64,000 nucleotides of DNA from Geobacillus thermodenitrificans subsp. thermodenitrificans DSM 465 (GTDB taxonomy: Bacteria > Bacillota > Bacilli > Bacillales > Anoxybacillaceae): the NCBI RefSeq assembly GCF_000496575.1, contig NZ_AYKT01000012.1, positions 1 through 64,000 on the forward strand. Direction: 5' to 3'. A program made the translations under genes and the position numbers. Shown piece by piece: positions 52,829 through 61,273 of the stretch. Position 1 is the stretch's first letter; each line of letters opens with the position of its first letter. Under the pieces are notes generated by a model, which saw nothing but the letters and a program-made list of their open reading frames with translations, was not told where the DNA came from and ran no database searches.

Positions 52829-52876
52829 AAAAAACAAAAAGGAGGCGCCCCGCCGTTTCAGGCAGTATTCGCCTCC
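52829..52876 (-). promoter_or_regulatory. hut attenuator (HutP-controlled terminator)
   Basis: On the hut transcript GGAGGCG (52870-52876) pairs with CGCCTCC (52841-52847) and runs into TTTTTGTTTTTT. It lies between hutP and hutH. NAG triplets (GAG, TAG, AAG-type) cluster on its 5' side at about 52877-52920. In B. subtilis, HutP with histidine and magnesium binds such triplets and prevents termination, so the same control is likely here. Confidence 0.75.
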
Positions 52877-52952
52877 TCATGACTCATCGCTCTAGGCTGA
52901 TCCTACTCTATCTCATTGTCCGAGCCGCCGCACGTCTCCCTTTCCTGCAATC

Positions 52953-53402
52953 CTATATATGATTGATTCCGAGCCCGACCGCTTCGTGCTCAAGCCCGCG
53001 CACCGGAGCGCCGATCGTCCCGTACAATGCGACGGCGATCCATTCCCCTTCTTTTGGCTGTTCATACGGTGTTCCTCGCACAACAGCGAAACGAAGGCCA
53101 GCCGTTCTCAACAAATCTCCTAACTCAACCTGCCCCCTCGTCACGCCGTGCACCGCCTCTAAAATGGCATGATACAAAGCATGCATGTCGCGGTATAAAC
53201 TGCCGTCAACCACTTCATGACGTTTCGCCGCCGTTTCGATCGCTGCGACGATTTTTTGCGGCTCCATCGCCCCGACGCGTCCTTGGCAATAGCGCCAGTT
53301 GCTCGCCCGAAGCTCGTCGAGAATTGCTCCTTCCTCTCCTTCGTCAAGCATCGCCAGCAAAAGCGCCTGACGACCAATGCGCACCGATTTTTCTTTCCCC
53401 AT
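52953..53402 (-). CDS. hutP: Hut operon antiterminator HutP
   Basis: The 149-residue RNA-binding protein matches B. subtilis HutP in length and sequence. His74, His78 and His139 occupy the positions of the metal-binding histidines His73, His77 and His138 of the B. subtilis protein. The start is ATG 53400-53402 after AGGGG. The longer frame to 53477 would begin upstream of the promoter at 53436-53465 and is wrong. With histidine bound, HutP lets RNA polymerase read through the terminator into hutH. Confidence 0.9.
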   Translation of the reverse strand: MGKEKSVRIGRQALLLAMLDEGEEGAILDELRASNWRYCQGRVGAMEPQKIVAAIETAAKRHEVVDGSLYRDMHALYHAILEAVHGVTRGQVELGDLLRTAGLRFAVVRGTPYEQPKEGEWIAVALYGTIGAPVRGLEHEAVGLGINHI

Positions 53403-53435
53403 TTGGTTGCTGCCCCTAATTTCCTCTTTTTTTCT

Positions 53436-53465
53436 ATTGTATGACGGCAAGGAAAACCGAGTCAA
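53436..53465 (-). promoter_or_regulatory. hut promoter
   Basis: On the minus strand TTGACT (53460-53465) is followed after 18 bases by TACAAT (53436-53441), leaving about 30 bases to the hutP start. Confidence 0.8.
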
Positions 53466-53584
53466 CACTTTTTCCAAATTTTAACACATTAACTTATTAT
53501 CATAATAAAGGTCCATCAACATAACATGTGCGTCACAAGTGAGACTATTTTCTAGAGATTAGGAGTATGCCAACGCTCGATTGA

Positions 53585-53686
53585 TTTTTCCTTACAGATG
53601 AAGAAGAACGTTTAATTGAAACAGTCAAACATCGTTTTGGTAAAAATCCACAACAACACATAATTTACATTTTATTGAATATGTGA
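53585..53686 (+). pseudogene. Short coding remnant without start codon
   Basis: A 33-codon open stretch reads FFLTDEEERLIETVKHRFGK and on to a TGA at 53684-53686. It looks like part of a real protein, but no start codon exists between it and the in-frame stop at 53582-53584. It overlaps the promoter of the next gene. The family is not recognised. Confidence 0.35.
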
Positions 53687-53692
53687 TATCAT
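53664..53692 (+). promoter_or_regulatory. Promoter of the SPFH-Arc pair
   Basis: TTTACA (53664-53669) and TATCAT (53687-53692) are separated by 17 bases, about 38 bases before the SPFH start. Confidence 0.6.
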
Positions 53693-53729
53693 TAAAATAT
53701 CAAATTAATATGAGTTGAGGGGGACAATC

Positions 53730-54575
53730 ATGAGGGAACAGAAAGCATGGTATATCAATGGTTTTATCGGCATCGGTGGCATCGTTTTGCTTCTCATTGT
53801 CGGGTTTTTCTTCCTCGTTCAAGAGCTGTTTTTGCCCGCCATTTTGTTTTTCATCATTGCTGTTTTGCTCGCCACCGGCATCACAATCGTCCATCCCAAT
53901 CAAGCGAAAGTGCTCACCTTTTTCGGCCGCTATTTTGGCACAATTCGCGACAGCGGGTTGTTTCTCACCGTACCGCTCACAGTCCGGAAAAACGTGTCGC
54001 TGCGCGTGCGCAACTTCACCAGCAGCAAACTGAAAGTCAACGACATCCAAGGCAATCCGATCGAAATCGCCGCCGTCGTTGTCTTCCGCGTCATTGACTC
54101 AGCCAAAGCAGTGTTTGATGTGGACGATTATGAACAGTTCGTCGAAATTCAAAGCGAAGCGGCCATCCGCCATGTCGCCACGAAATATCCGTACGATACG
54201 TTTGAGGACGATAACGAAGTCACGTTGCGCGGCAACGCGGATGTCATTTCTGATGTGCTTGCTGCGGAACTGCAAGAACGTCTGCGCGTTGCTGGGGTCG
54301 AAGTGGTTGAAGCACGCCTCACCCACTTAGCCTACTCCCCAGAAATTGCGGGCGCTATGCTCCAACGCCAGCAAGCAGCTGCCATTTTGGCAGCGAGGAA
54401 AAAAATCGTCCAAGGAGCCGTCTCCATGGCGCAAATGGCGATTGAACAGCTTGACAAAGAAAACATTTTAGAGTTAGATGATGAACGAAAGGCAGCGATG
54501 GTGAATAACTTAATGGTGGCGATCGTCTCCGAACGCGCCACCCAGCCGGTGATCAACACGGGCAGCCTATATTAA
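53730..54575 (+). CDS. SPFH/band-7 membrane protein
   Basis: The 281-residue protein has two close hydrophobic helices at the N-terminus (about 10-30 and 35-55) followed by an SPFH domain (about 60-220) with [17 protein letters not shown] and a [20 protein letters not shown] strand (parts). A short alanine-rich helical part ([20 protein letters not shown]) ends the domain. SPFH proteins form large membrane assemblies linked to proteases, lipid domains or stress. The start ATG 53730 follows GAGGGGGAC. The next gene encodes an Arc-type protein 15 bases away, so the two form an operon. Confidence 0.85.
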   Translation: MREQKAWYINGFIGIGGIVLLLIVGFFFLVQELFLPAILFFIIAVLLATGITIVHPNQAKVLTFFGRYFGTIRDSGLFLTVPLTVRKNVSLRVRNFTSSKLKVNDIQGNPIEIAAVVVFRVIDSAKAVFDVDDYEQFVEIQSEAAIRHVATKYPYDTFEDDNEVTLRGNADVISDVLAAELQERLRVAGVEVVEARLTHLAYSPEIAGAMLQRQQAAAILAARKKIVQGAVSMAQMAIEQLDKENILELDDERKAAMVNNLMVAIVSERATQPVINTGSLY

Positions 54576-54590
54576 CGGTTGTGGAGTGCG

Positions 54591-54767
54591 ATGACAAAGA
54601 AAAAACAATTTCCTTTACGCATTGACCATGATTTATATGCTGTGTTGGAGCAATGGGCGCAAGACGAGTTTCGTAGTGTCAACAGTCATATCGAGTTTTT
54701 GCTGCGGGAAGCAGCAAAGCGAGCCGGACGGCTCGGGAAAAAGAAAACGGATCAACAAAGAAGCTAG
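54591..54767 (+). CDS. Arc-type ribbon-helix-helix protein
   Basis: The 58-residue protein has the ribbon-helix-helix pattern: FPLRIDHDLYAVLEQWA then SVNSHIEFLLREAAKRAG, with a Lys/Arg-rich tail. GGAGTGCG precedes the ATG; a longer start at 54579 is unlikely. This fold binds DNA as a dimer and is typical of antitoxins and small repressors, but here the partner gene is an SPFH protein. It may autoregulate the pair. A terminator overlaps its stop codon. Confidence 0.82.
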   Translation: MTKKKQFPLRIDHDLYAVLEQWAQDEFRSVNSHIEFLLREAAKRAGRLGKKKTDQQRS

Positions 54768-54795
54768 CCAACGCCGGCTGGCTTCTTTTGTTTTT
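54759..54795 (+). terminator. Terminator after the SPFH-Arc pair
   Basis: AAGCTAGCC (54761-54769) pairs with GGCTGGCTT (54776-54784) with one mismatch, followed by CTTTTGTTTTT. Confidence 0.78.
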
Positions 54796-55023
54796 CAGTC
54801 ATGGTCATTTTTTACATAAATATAATGATAGCAGAGCCTTTTTTGAAAGGGAGGGACGAACCGATGCCGCCATTTCGCGCTGAAACAAACGTATTGCTGT
54901 CACATCTTCCCGTCTACGCCGCAACTACGGCCGGACCTCCCCATTTTTGCCGTACTGTTCCGCCAGCTATCCATCGCACTAGCCGTTACAAACGATCATC
55001 ACCGCCGATCATTTCTCCTTCAT

Positions 55024-55319
55024 ATGGAGATACCACACAAAGACATGAACAGATATGTGCAAGACGAGAGCAACAAATAGGTGGATTCCACTTTGCGACA
55101 TTTGCTCGAACGGCTGCGGCTTCATCACGGCAAAAAGCAATCACATCGTTGTCATTAAGGGCAATGGCCCCAATCTCGCCAACTGCAGTCCGGCTCATCT
55201 CGAAAGGAGAAAACCAATGGTGGGCAAACAACAACCTTGAACAGTTAACGCGCCTGCTCATCCACACTCGGAGTGAAACGCTTGTGCCAAAGACAGCTAC
55301 CATTACAAACGTTTATTGA
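55024..55319 (+). pseudogene. Decayed N-terminus of a molybdopterin (bis-MGD) oxidoreductase
   Basis: Three consecutive reading-frame pieces together resemble the start of a molybdopterin oxidoreductase. The first runs from ATG 55024 to a stop at 55078. The second, from 55082, reads WIPLCDICSNGCGFITAKSN with a CxxCxxxC iron-sulfur motif. The third, from about 55195, reads GENQWWANNNLEQLTRLLIH and then SETLVPKTA. Two frameshifts and loss of all sequence after about 75 residues show that it is dead. Intact homologues include nitrate reductase- and formate dehydrogenase-like enzymes. It lies just before the xanthine dehydrogenase cluster. Confidence 0.65.
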
Positions 55320-55380
55320 TCGTCACGCTTTACTTTCATCAGCTTAGCCGCCTTTGGTGCAACGCGGAAGGAGGATAAGC

Positions 55381-56409
55381 ATGGAAAGCTACTATGCCGT
55401 GCTCGATGCCATGGCCGCTGCGCCGGGCGATGGTGTATTCGCCATCATTATTGACGTCGAAGGTTCAGCCTATCAAAAGGAAGGCACATGGATGTGGATC
55501 GAAGCGGATGGAAAGACAACTGGCTTATTAAGCGGAGGCTGCTTTGAGGAAGCGGTGGCCGCGCACGCCCTCGACGTGCTGTCAAACCGTCAGGCGACGT
55601 CCATATCGTTTGACTTGCGCGCCGAAGATGATTGGTCTTGGGGACAAGGGGCTGGTTGCAACGGCCTTGTCCGCATTTGGCTTGAACCGGTGACAAGCAA
55701 CACCAAACCTGATTGGCTGGCATTGAAACGCTGCCTTGACCGCGGTGAACATGTGTTTATGGCTCGAAGCATTACCGATCCGAGGGAGCAGCCGTTTTTC
55801 CAAAGCGAAACGGGGGAGCGCTTCGGCGGCTATTCTTCGCCGCCGAGGCCGGAATGGCTGAAAGAGTTGCATGGCACACCGTTTTTCCGTGGCCGGAACG
55901 GTGTGTATGAAACGGAAGAGGACACGTTTTTCATTCAGCATTTTTGGCCAAAACCGCGTCTTACGATTTTCGGCGCCGGCCCCGACGCTCCGCCACTCGT
56001 CTCGGCAGCTAAAGCCGCTGGGTTTTCCGTCACGGTCAGCGACTGGCGCCCGGCGTTTTGTCAACCGTCGCACGTGCCGGACGCGGACGCTTGGGTCGTC
56101 GGCTTTCCGCATGAAACCATTCCGAAACTTCACCTTACCGAGCGCGACTTTGTCGTTATTATGACTCACCAGTTTGAGCGCGACCGGGAACTTATGAGAT
56201 GGTTAGCCGACATACCGCTCGCCTACCTCGGCGTGCTTGGACCGCGGCGGCGCACAGACCGACTCTTTCCTTCTGGAACGGCCCCGCCGTTTGTCCGTTC
56301 ACCAATTGGACTGCCAATTGGAGCGCGCAGCCCGCATGAAATTGCTATAAGCATCACCGCCGAACTAATTAACGTGCTGCGCGGAGGGCCGATGGAGACT
56401 GCACGATGA
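55381..56409 (+). CDS. pucA: XdhC/PucA-type molybdenum cofactor insertion protein
   Basis: The 342-residue protein has an N-terminal XdhC/CoxI domain (about 5-75, with GSAYQKEGTWMWIEADG and GLLSGGCFEEAVA) and a C-terminal Rossmann domain (about 195-335, TIFGAGPDAPPLVSAAKAAGF, shown in part, and GVLGPRRRTDRL). XdhC proteins bind molybdenum cofactor, help in its sulfuration and insert it into xanthine dehydrogenase. GGAAGGAGGATAAGC precedes the ATG. It overlaps the next gene by four bases and leads the five-gene cluster. Confidence 0.88.
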   Translation: MESYYAVLDAMAAAPGDGVFAIIIDVEGSAYQKEGTWMWIEADGKTTGLLSGGCFEEAVAAHALDVLSNRQATSISFDLRAEDDWSWGQGAGCNGLVRIWLEPVTSNTKPDWLALKRCLDRGEHVFMARSITDPREQPFFQSETGERFGGYSSPPRPEWLKELHGTPFFRGRNGVYETEEDTFFIQHFWPKPRLTIFGAGPDAPPLVSAAKAAGFSVTVSDWRPAFCQPSHVPDADAWVVGFPHETIPKLHLTERDFVVIMTHQFERDRELMRWLADIPLAYLGVLGPRRRTDRLFPSGTAPPFVRSPIGLPIGARSPHEIAISITAELINVLRGGPMETAR

Positions 56410-57044
56410 GTGAACTCACGATTGCAGGCATTTACTTGGCCGCTGGGCAGAGTCGGCGGATGGGAACGGATAAACGCGCCTTGCCTTGGGGGGATGGGAC
56501 GCTTGGGACGGCCGGTCTCAAGGCAGCGCTTCATTCCTGCCTCTCACCTATCATCGTTGTCGTTCCACCAACCGATGCGCTCGTTTGGCTTCCTGACGCG
56601 CTGCTAAACCACGACAAATGCCGTCTTGTCCGTTGCGCCGCCTGCCACCGGGGGCAGGCACACTCGCTTGCCTGCGGCTTACAAGAGGCGATTGTTGTAG
56701 GGGCGGACGCTGCCGCAGTATTATTGGCAGATCAGCCGTTTGTCACGACAGAAACGCTCGATGCTCTTGCCCGTTTTTATCGCCAGCACCATCCTGATTA
56801 CGCCGCCTTTTCCCGCTTCGGCACCCCCATGCCTCCAGTCATCTGGGGAAAACAGATGTTTCCTGCCTTATTGGCACTTAGGGGAGATGCTGGCGGACGC
56901 AGGCTGTTTTGTGAGCCCCATTGGCGCGGTCTCTTATACGAAGGCGACGAGTCAATCGGCATGGACATCGACACAAAAGAGGACTATGAGTGTGCTGTCA
57001 TCTATCGAGAAGTAAAGGAGGGACATTCTCGTGGCCGTCGGTAA
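56406..57044 (+). CDS. pucB: MobA-like nucleotidyltransferase (PucB type)
   Basis: The 212-residue protein has the NTP-transferase signature IYLAAGQSRRMGTDKRALPW (residues 9-28), a RCAACHRGQAHSLACGL segment and the metal-binding LLADQPFV motif. It is the MocA/PucB type, which adds CMP to molybdopterin to give the MCD form of the cofactor used by xanthine dehydrogenase. It overlaps pucA by 4 bases and pucD by 14 bases. The closest named relative is PucB of B. subtilis. Confidence 0.87.
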   Translation: MSELTIAGIYLAAGQSRRMGTDKRALPWGDGTLGTAGLKAALHSCLSPIIVVVPPTDALVWLPDALLNHDKCRLVRCAACHRGQAHSLACGLQEAIVVGADAAAVLLADQPFVTTETLDALARFYRQHHPDYAAFSRFGTPMPPVIWGKQMFPALLALRGDAGGRRLFCEPHWRGLLYEGDESIGMDIDTKEDYECAVIYREVKEGHSRGRR

Positions 57045-59358
57045 AAGCATCATCCGCAAAGAAGCATGGGATAAGGTGACCGGCCGAGCGAAATATACGA
57101 ACGATTTCAAAGAACAAGGAATGCTTCATGCCAAGCTCGTCACCAGTCCGTACGCTCATGCGCGCATCATCTCCATCGAAACGCACGAAGCGCTTGCCGC
57201 TCCCGGCGTTCGCGCCGTCCTGACCGGCAAAGGATTGCCGCTCACAGGCGAAGACATGCGCGACCGCCCGCCGATCGCTGCCGATAAAGTGCGATACTAC
57301 GGAGAAGTTGTCGCCGTTGTGGTCGCCGATACACTCGTGCAGGCCGAACAGGCGGCCCGCCTCATCCGCATCGTTTATGAGCCGTTGCCAGCAGTCGGCT
57401 CGCCGCGCGAAGCACTGAAAGAAGGCGCTCCCTTGCTTCACGAAGAGCTCGACCGTTATGAAAGAAATAAGACGACCTACCCTGAGCCAGGGACAAACAT
57501 CGCCCATCGGACCAAAATCCGCAAAGGCGACATTAAACAAGGGTTTGCCGAAAGCGACGTCATCATCGAAACAAGTGTATCATTCGCCCCGTCCGACCAC
57601 GTGGCAATGGAAACGCGTTGCGCCACAGCAGAAATTTGGCCGGACGGCTCGATCCATATCTCTGCCTCCTCGCAGTCACCATTTATGATCAAGAGGCTCA
57701 TTCATACGTATTTTGGCGAAGAAGCTGGCAAAATCGTCGTTCATACGCCGCTTGTCGGCGGTGCCTACGGCGGCAAGGCGCCCGTGCAGCTTGAACTGCT
57801 CGCCTACCTCGCCACAAAAGCGGTCGGCGGCCGGAAAGTGAGCGTCTGGAACAACCGCGAATGTGACATGGTCACCTCGCCTGTCCATATCGGCTTAGAA
57901 GCAACGGTCAAAATCGGCGCGACAAAAGACGGTGTTTTCAAAGCGATGGAAATTGTCTTTTTGTTTGACGGAGGCGCTTACTCCGACAAAGCGATCGACG
58001 TTAGCCGTGCCGCAGCTGTCGATTGTACTGGCCCATACCACGTCGAACATGTCTGGTGCGACTCACTTTGTGTCTATACGAACCGGCCGTATGCAACACC
58101 GTTCCGCAGTTTCGGCCATTGTGAGCAGTCGTTTGCCGTTGAACGAGCCATCGACGAATTGGCAAAAGTTCTTCAGCTTGACCCATGGGACGTGCGACGC
58201 AAAAACGCCATCCGCCCGGGGCATACGACCCCGACACAAGTACGGCTCACAAAAAGCAATGTAGGGGATATGCCCGCTTGCCTCGATCGACTACGGGAAT
58301 TGATGCGCTGGGATGAATGGCAGCGCATCGAGCTTGACGCCTATACCGTACGAGCAAAAGGCATCAGCGGTGGTTGGAAAACGTCAACGATCGACACGGA
58401 CTCAAGCTCCGGCGTCATTTTAACATTCAATTCCGACGGCAGCGTCAACGTCATCTCCGGCGTCGTCGAAATCGGCACAGGCACGAAAACAGTGCTCGCG
58501 CAAATCGTGGCCGAGCGACTAAAAATGAATGTGGACGACGTTCATGTCAAAATGGACATCGATACACAAACGACACCAGAACATTGGAAAACGGTCGCTA
58601 GCCGTGGGACATTTATGGCCGGGCGTGCAGCCTTAGCCGCCGCCAATGATGCCATTCGCCAGCTGAAAGAGATCGCCGCCTGCGTACTGCGGGTTACTCC
58701 TGACGATTTAGAAGTTGGCTTCGGACGTGTCTTTTTACGCGATGATCCGGCCATTTTCATTCCAGTGAAAGACATTGCCTACGGCTACAAGTTTCCGAAC
58801 GGCAACGCCATCGGCGGACAAGTGATCGGGCGCGGCCATTATATTTTACGCCGCTTGACTCCGCTTGACCCGGAAACCGGCGCCGGAAAACCGGGACCGG
58901 AGTGGGGCGTATGCGCTGAAGGGGTCGAAGTGGAGTTCAACCGTCGCGACTACACGTACCGCATTGTGAAAGCGTACGCGGTTATCGATGCCGGCAAAGT
59001 GCTCAACCCGAAAGCGGCACTCGGTCAAGCGATGGGAGCGATGAGCATGGGACTGAGCTTTGCCAGCCGAGAAGGATTTCTTTTTGATGAAGCGCAGCGT
59101 GTCTTAAATCCGCAGCTGCGCACGTACCGGCCGATCCACTTCGGAGAACATCCCACATACATCGTGGAGTTTATCGAGACCCCACAAATCGACGCTCCGT
59201 ACGGTGCGCGCGGCATCGGTGAACATGGCTTGCTCGGCATGCCCGCTGCTTTGGCAAACGCCTTATCGCTTGCTGCTGGTGTGCCGCTAAACGAACTGCC
59301 GCTTGTTCCCGAACTCATTTGGCGGAAACAGAAAGGAGACAGCTATGGTTCCCTTTGA
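57031..59358 (+). CDS. pucD: Xanthine dehydrogenase, molybdenum-binding subunit
   Basis: The 775-residue catalytic subunit oxidises hypoxanthine or xanthine. The a/b hammerhead domain is at about 15-125 (GRAKYTNDF) and the cofactor-binding domains follow. Visible parts are PLVGGAYGGKAPVQLEL, ATPFRSFGHCEQSFAVERAID and GARGIGEHGLLG, in which Glu731 is the predicted catalytic base. The GTG start follows AAAGGAGGGACATTC inside the end of pucB. Substrate cannot be fixed from these motifs alone, but the set of accessory genes fits xanthine dehydrogenase. Confidence 0.9.
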   Translation: MAVGKSIIRKEAWDKVTGRAKYTNDFKEQGMLHAKLVTSPYAHARIISIETHEALAAPGVRAVLTGKGLPLTGEDMRDRPPIAADKVRYYGEVVAVVVADTLVQAEQAARLIRIVYEPLPAVGSPREALKEGAPLLHEELDRYERNKTTYPEPGTNIAHRTKIRKGDIKQGFAESDVIIETSVSFAPSDHVAMETRCATAEIWPDGSIHISASSQSPFMIKRLIHTYFGEEAGKIVVHTPLVGGAYGGKAPVQLELLAYLATKAVGGRKVSVWNNRECDMVTSPVHIGLEATVKIGATKDGVFKAMEIVFLFDGGAYSDKAIDVSRAAAVDCTGPYHVEHVWCDSLCVYTNRPYATPFRSFGHCEQSFAVERAIDELAKVLQLDPWDVRRKNAIRPGHTTPTQVRLTKSNVGDMPACLDRLRELMRWDEWQRIELDAYTVRAKGISGGWKTSTIDTDSSSGVILTFNSDGSVNVISGVVEIGTGTKTVLAQIVAERLKMNVDDVHVKMDIDTQTTPEHWKTVASRGTFMAGRAALAAANDAIRQLKEIAACVLRVTPDDLEVGFGRVFLRDDPAIFIPVKDIAYGYKFPNGNAIGGQVIGRGHYILRRLTPLDPETGAGKPGPEWGVCAEGVEVEFNRRDYTYRIVKAYAVIDAGKVLNPKAALGQAMGAMSMGLSFASREGFLFDEAQRVLNPQLRTYRPIHFGEHPTYIVEFIETPQIDAPYGARGIGEHGLLGMPAALANALSLAAGVPLNELPLVPELIWRKQKGDSYGSL

Positions 59359-60181
59359 ATTTGCCTACTATCGTCCACAGTCGATCGCTGAAGCGGTGGC
59401 GATGTTTATAGAACTGGAACAAAAAGGGAAACGACCACTATATTATGGCGGGGGCACGGAAATCATCACCCTATCCCGCCTCGGTCTCGTTTCTACCGCC
59501 GCCGTCATTGACATGAAAGCCATTCCTGAATGCCGTGTGCTTGACGCCGACAGCGATCCTCTCGTGCTCGGGGCGGCGCTGTCGCTCACCGAACTCGTGG
59601 AAGCGAACCCGTTTCCTTTGTTGACCAAAGCAGCGAAAGAAGTCGCTGACCGGACGGCGCGCAACCAAATTACGCTCGGCGGCAACCTATGCGGGCAAAT
59701 TTTTTACCGCGAAACAGCGCTCGCGCTGCTCGTCGCTGAGGCAGACATCGTCATCGCTGGCCCAAACGGCGTCCGTCAGTCCCGTATCAATGACTTGTTT
59801 CATCAACATCTGCAGCTAAGTCGCGGCGAATTTGTCGTTCAAATAAAAGTGCGCCGCTTCGCTGTGGAACTTCCTCACTTTCACCACAAGCGCCGCAAGC
59901 AAGGTGAAATCGGCTATCCGCTTGTCACCATTGCGGCGCTAAAAAAAGACGAAACCATTCACGCTGCCTTTAGCGGCGTCTGTCCGTTCCCGTTCCGTTC
60001 GGCTAAAGTCGAGGCTCATCTAAATGACCGAAGACGCCCCGCGACAGAACGGATTCAGGCGGCAGTCAACGCCTTCCCACGCCCGATTTTGCATGATATT
60101 GAAGGCTCAGCAGACTATCGACTGTTTGTTGCCGCTCAGCTACTTGAAGACGCACTTCGCGAGTTAGGGGAAACCATCTAG
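59345..60181 (+). CDS. pucC: Xanthine dehydrogenase, FAD-binding subunit
   Basis: The 278-residue protein has the CO dehydrogenase-type FAD domain (about 3-170). The flavin loops are YYGGGTEIITLSRLG and RNQITLGGNLCGQI. The C-terminal CODH FAD domain (about 180-275) includes EIGYPLVTIAAL. It passes electrons from the iron-sulfur subunit to NAD+. The ATG at 59345 follows GAAAGGAGAC and overlaps pucD by 14 bases. Its place after pucD differs from the A-B-C-D-E order of B. subtilis. Confidence 0.9.
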   Translation: MVPFEFAYYRPQSIAEAVAMFIELEQKGKRPLYYGGGTEIITLSRLGLVSTAAVIDMKAIPECRVLDADSDPLVLGAALSLTELVEANPFPLLTKAAKEVADRTARNQITLGGNLCGQIFYRETALALLVAEADIVIAGPNGVRQSRINDLFHQHLQLSRGEFVVQIKVRRFAVELPHFHHKRRKQGEIGYPLVTIAALKKDETIHAAFSGVCPFPFRSAKVEAHLNDRRRPATERIQAAVNAFPRPILHDIEGSADYRLFVAAQLLEDALRELGETI

Positions 60182-60202
60182 ACGGGAGGTCAACATACGG
60201 AC

Positions 60203-60709
60203 ATGGAAGAAACGACCAAATGTGAGCTCGTGTTGCACATTAACGGAGAACAACGAACGGTCATCACCCGTCAAGCCGAAACACTACTATTCGTCTTGCG
60301 GGACGAGCTCGGACTGACCGGGACCAAACCCGGCTGTTTAAATGGCGACTGCGGTGCCTGTACTGTCTTAGTCAACGGCACACCAATCAAATCGTGCATG
60401 ATGCTTGCTATTGAGACTGTTGGTAAAGAAATTACCACAATCGAGGGGCTCCGCGATACTCCTATTCAGCACGCCTTTGTCCGTCACTTCGCCTTTCAAT
60501 GCGGCTATTGCACGCCTGGCTTTATTATGAACATCCATGCGCTCATCGAGCAGCATCCAAACGCTGATCAGTCAACGATTCAAGAATGGCTGCAGTCAAA
60601 TATTTGTCGCTGCACGAGCTATCAAGAAATCGAGGCGGCGGTGAAAGAAGCGCTTCAAGCCAAAAAAACGGACATACAGCCCTCACATAACCGGATATCC
60701 CGAGTCTAG
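60203..60709 (+). CDS. pucE: Xanthine dehydrogenase, [2Fe-2S] subunit
   Basis: The 168-residue protein binds two [2Fe-2S] clusters. The plant-ferredoxin motif is GCLNGDCGACTVLVNG with the fourth Cys in IKSCMM. The second motif is QCGYCTPGFIMN with SNICRCTSYQEI. It carries electrons from the molybdenum centre to FAD. GGGAGGTC precedes the ATG at some distance. A terminator follows, closing the cluster. Confidence 0.93.
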   Translation: MEETTKCELVLHINGEQRTVITRQAETLLFVLRDELGLTGTKPGCLNGDCGACTVLVNGTPIKSCMMLAIETVGKEITTIEGLRDTPIQHAFVRHFAFQCGYCTPGFIMNIHALIEQHPNADQSTIQEWLQSNICRCTSYQEIEAAVKEALQAKKTDIQPSHNRISRV

Positions 60710-60726
60710 CAGGGATATCCTTTTTT
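60693..60726 (+). terminator. Terminator of the puc cluster
   Basis: GGATATCCC (60693-60701) pairs with GGGATATCC (60712-60720), followed by T6. Confidence 0.88.
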
Positions 60727-60770
60727 GTGCGATGATTTTTCCATCCCATTCCAAATACCTATTGACAAAA

Positions 60771-60796
60771 ATATAACGTTCACGTTAACGTTATAT
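60771..60796 (+). promoter_or_regulatory. MerR-family operator in the MerR-MFS promoter
   Basis: A perfect palindrome with 10-bp arms (ATATAACGTT and AACGTTATAT) and a 6-base centre. TTGACA at 60762-60767 and TTATAT at 60791-60796 flank it with an over-long spacing (23 bases), a pattern typical of promoters that MerR proteins unwind. The exact -35/-10 pair is uncertain. Confidence 0.7.
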
Positions 60797-60844
60797 CTGT
60801 AGAAAACACCGTGTATCGCGATCACGCGAAAGTGAGGGCCCAGG

Positions 60845-61273
60845 ATGGAACGATTGAAAATTGATGACGTCGCCAAAGCGACCGGCTTAACAAAGCGGGC
60901 GATCCGCTATTATGAAGAAATCGGCTTGATCAAGCCGCCGGCACGGAGTGAGGGCGGCACACGCCTTTATACGCAGGAAGATATCGAGCAGCTGAAAAAC
61001 ATCGTCGCCGCCCGCGAAGTGCTCGGTTTTTCGCTGCAGGAGTTACAGCACTTTTTAACATTGAAAGAAAAAATTGAGACGCATCGAGCAGAATACCGCC
61101 AAGCCATCGTTAGCAGCGAACAGCAGCGTGAACTCGAACAAATGGCCGCCGGGTTGCACCAACAAATTGCCATGCTTGATGACAAAATGAAGAAAATGGC
61201 GACACTGAAACAAGAACTGAAACAAATGGCAGAGCAAATAGACGCCATTCTAGAAGAGAGGAGAGAAGAATAG
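60845..61273 (+). CDS. MerR-family transcriptional regulator
   Basis: The 142-residue protein has the MerR winged helix at the start (LKIDDVAKATGLTKRAIRYYEEIGL, with the RAIRYYEEIGLI core) and a long dimerisation coiled coil from about residue 75. No cysteine metal-binding loop is present, so it is more like drug- or stress-sensing MerR proteins than metal sensors. Its TAG stop shares a base with the GTG of the MFS gene. The palindrome at 60771-60796 suggests that it controls its own operon. Confidence 0.88.
   Translation: MERLKIDDVAKATGLTKRAIRYYEEIGLIKPPARSEGGTRLYTQEDIEQLKNIVAAREVLGFSLQELQHFLTLKEKIETHRAEYRQAIVSSEQQRELEQMAAGLHQQIAMLDDKMKKMATLKQELKQMAEQIDAILEERREE

Noticed and set aside
54801-55319. 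172-codon open frame upstream of the xanthine dehydrogenase cluster
   Set aside because: Only its last third resembles a protein family. The rest is out of frame with the conserved pieces, so it is a mosaic over a pseudogene.
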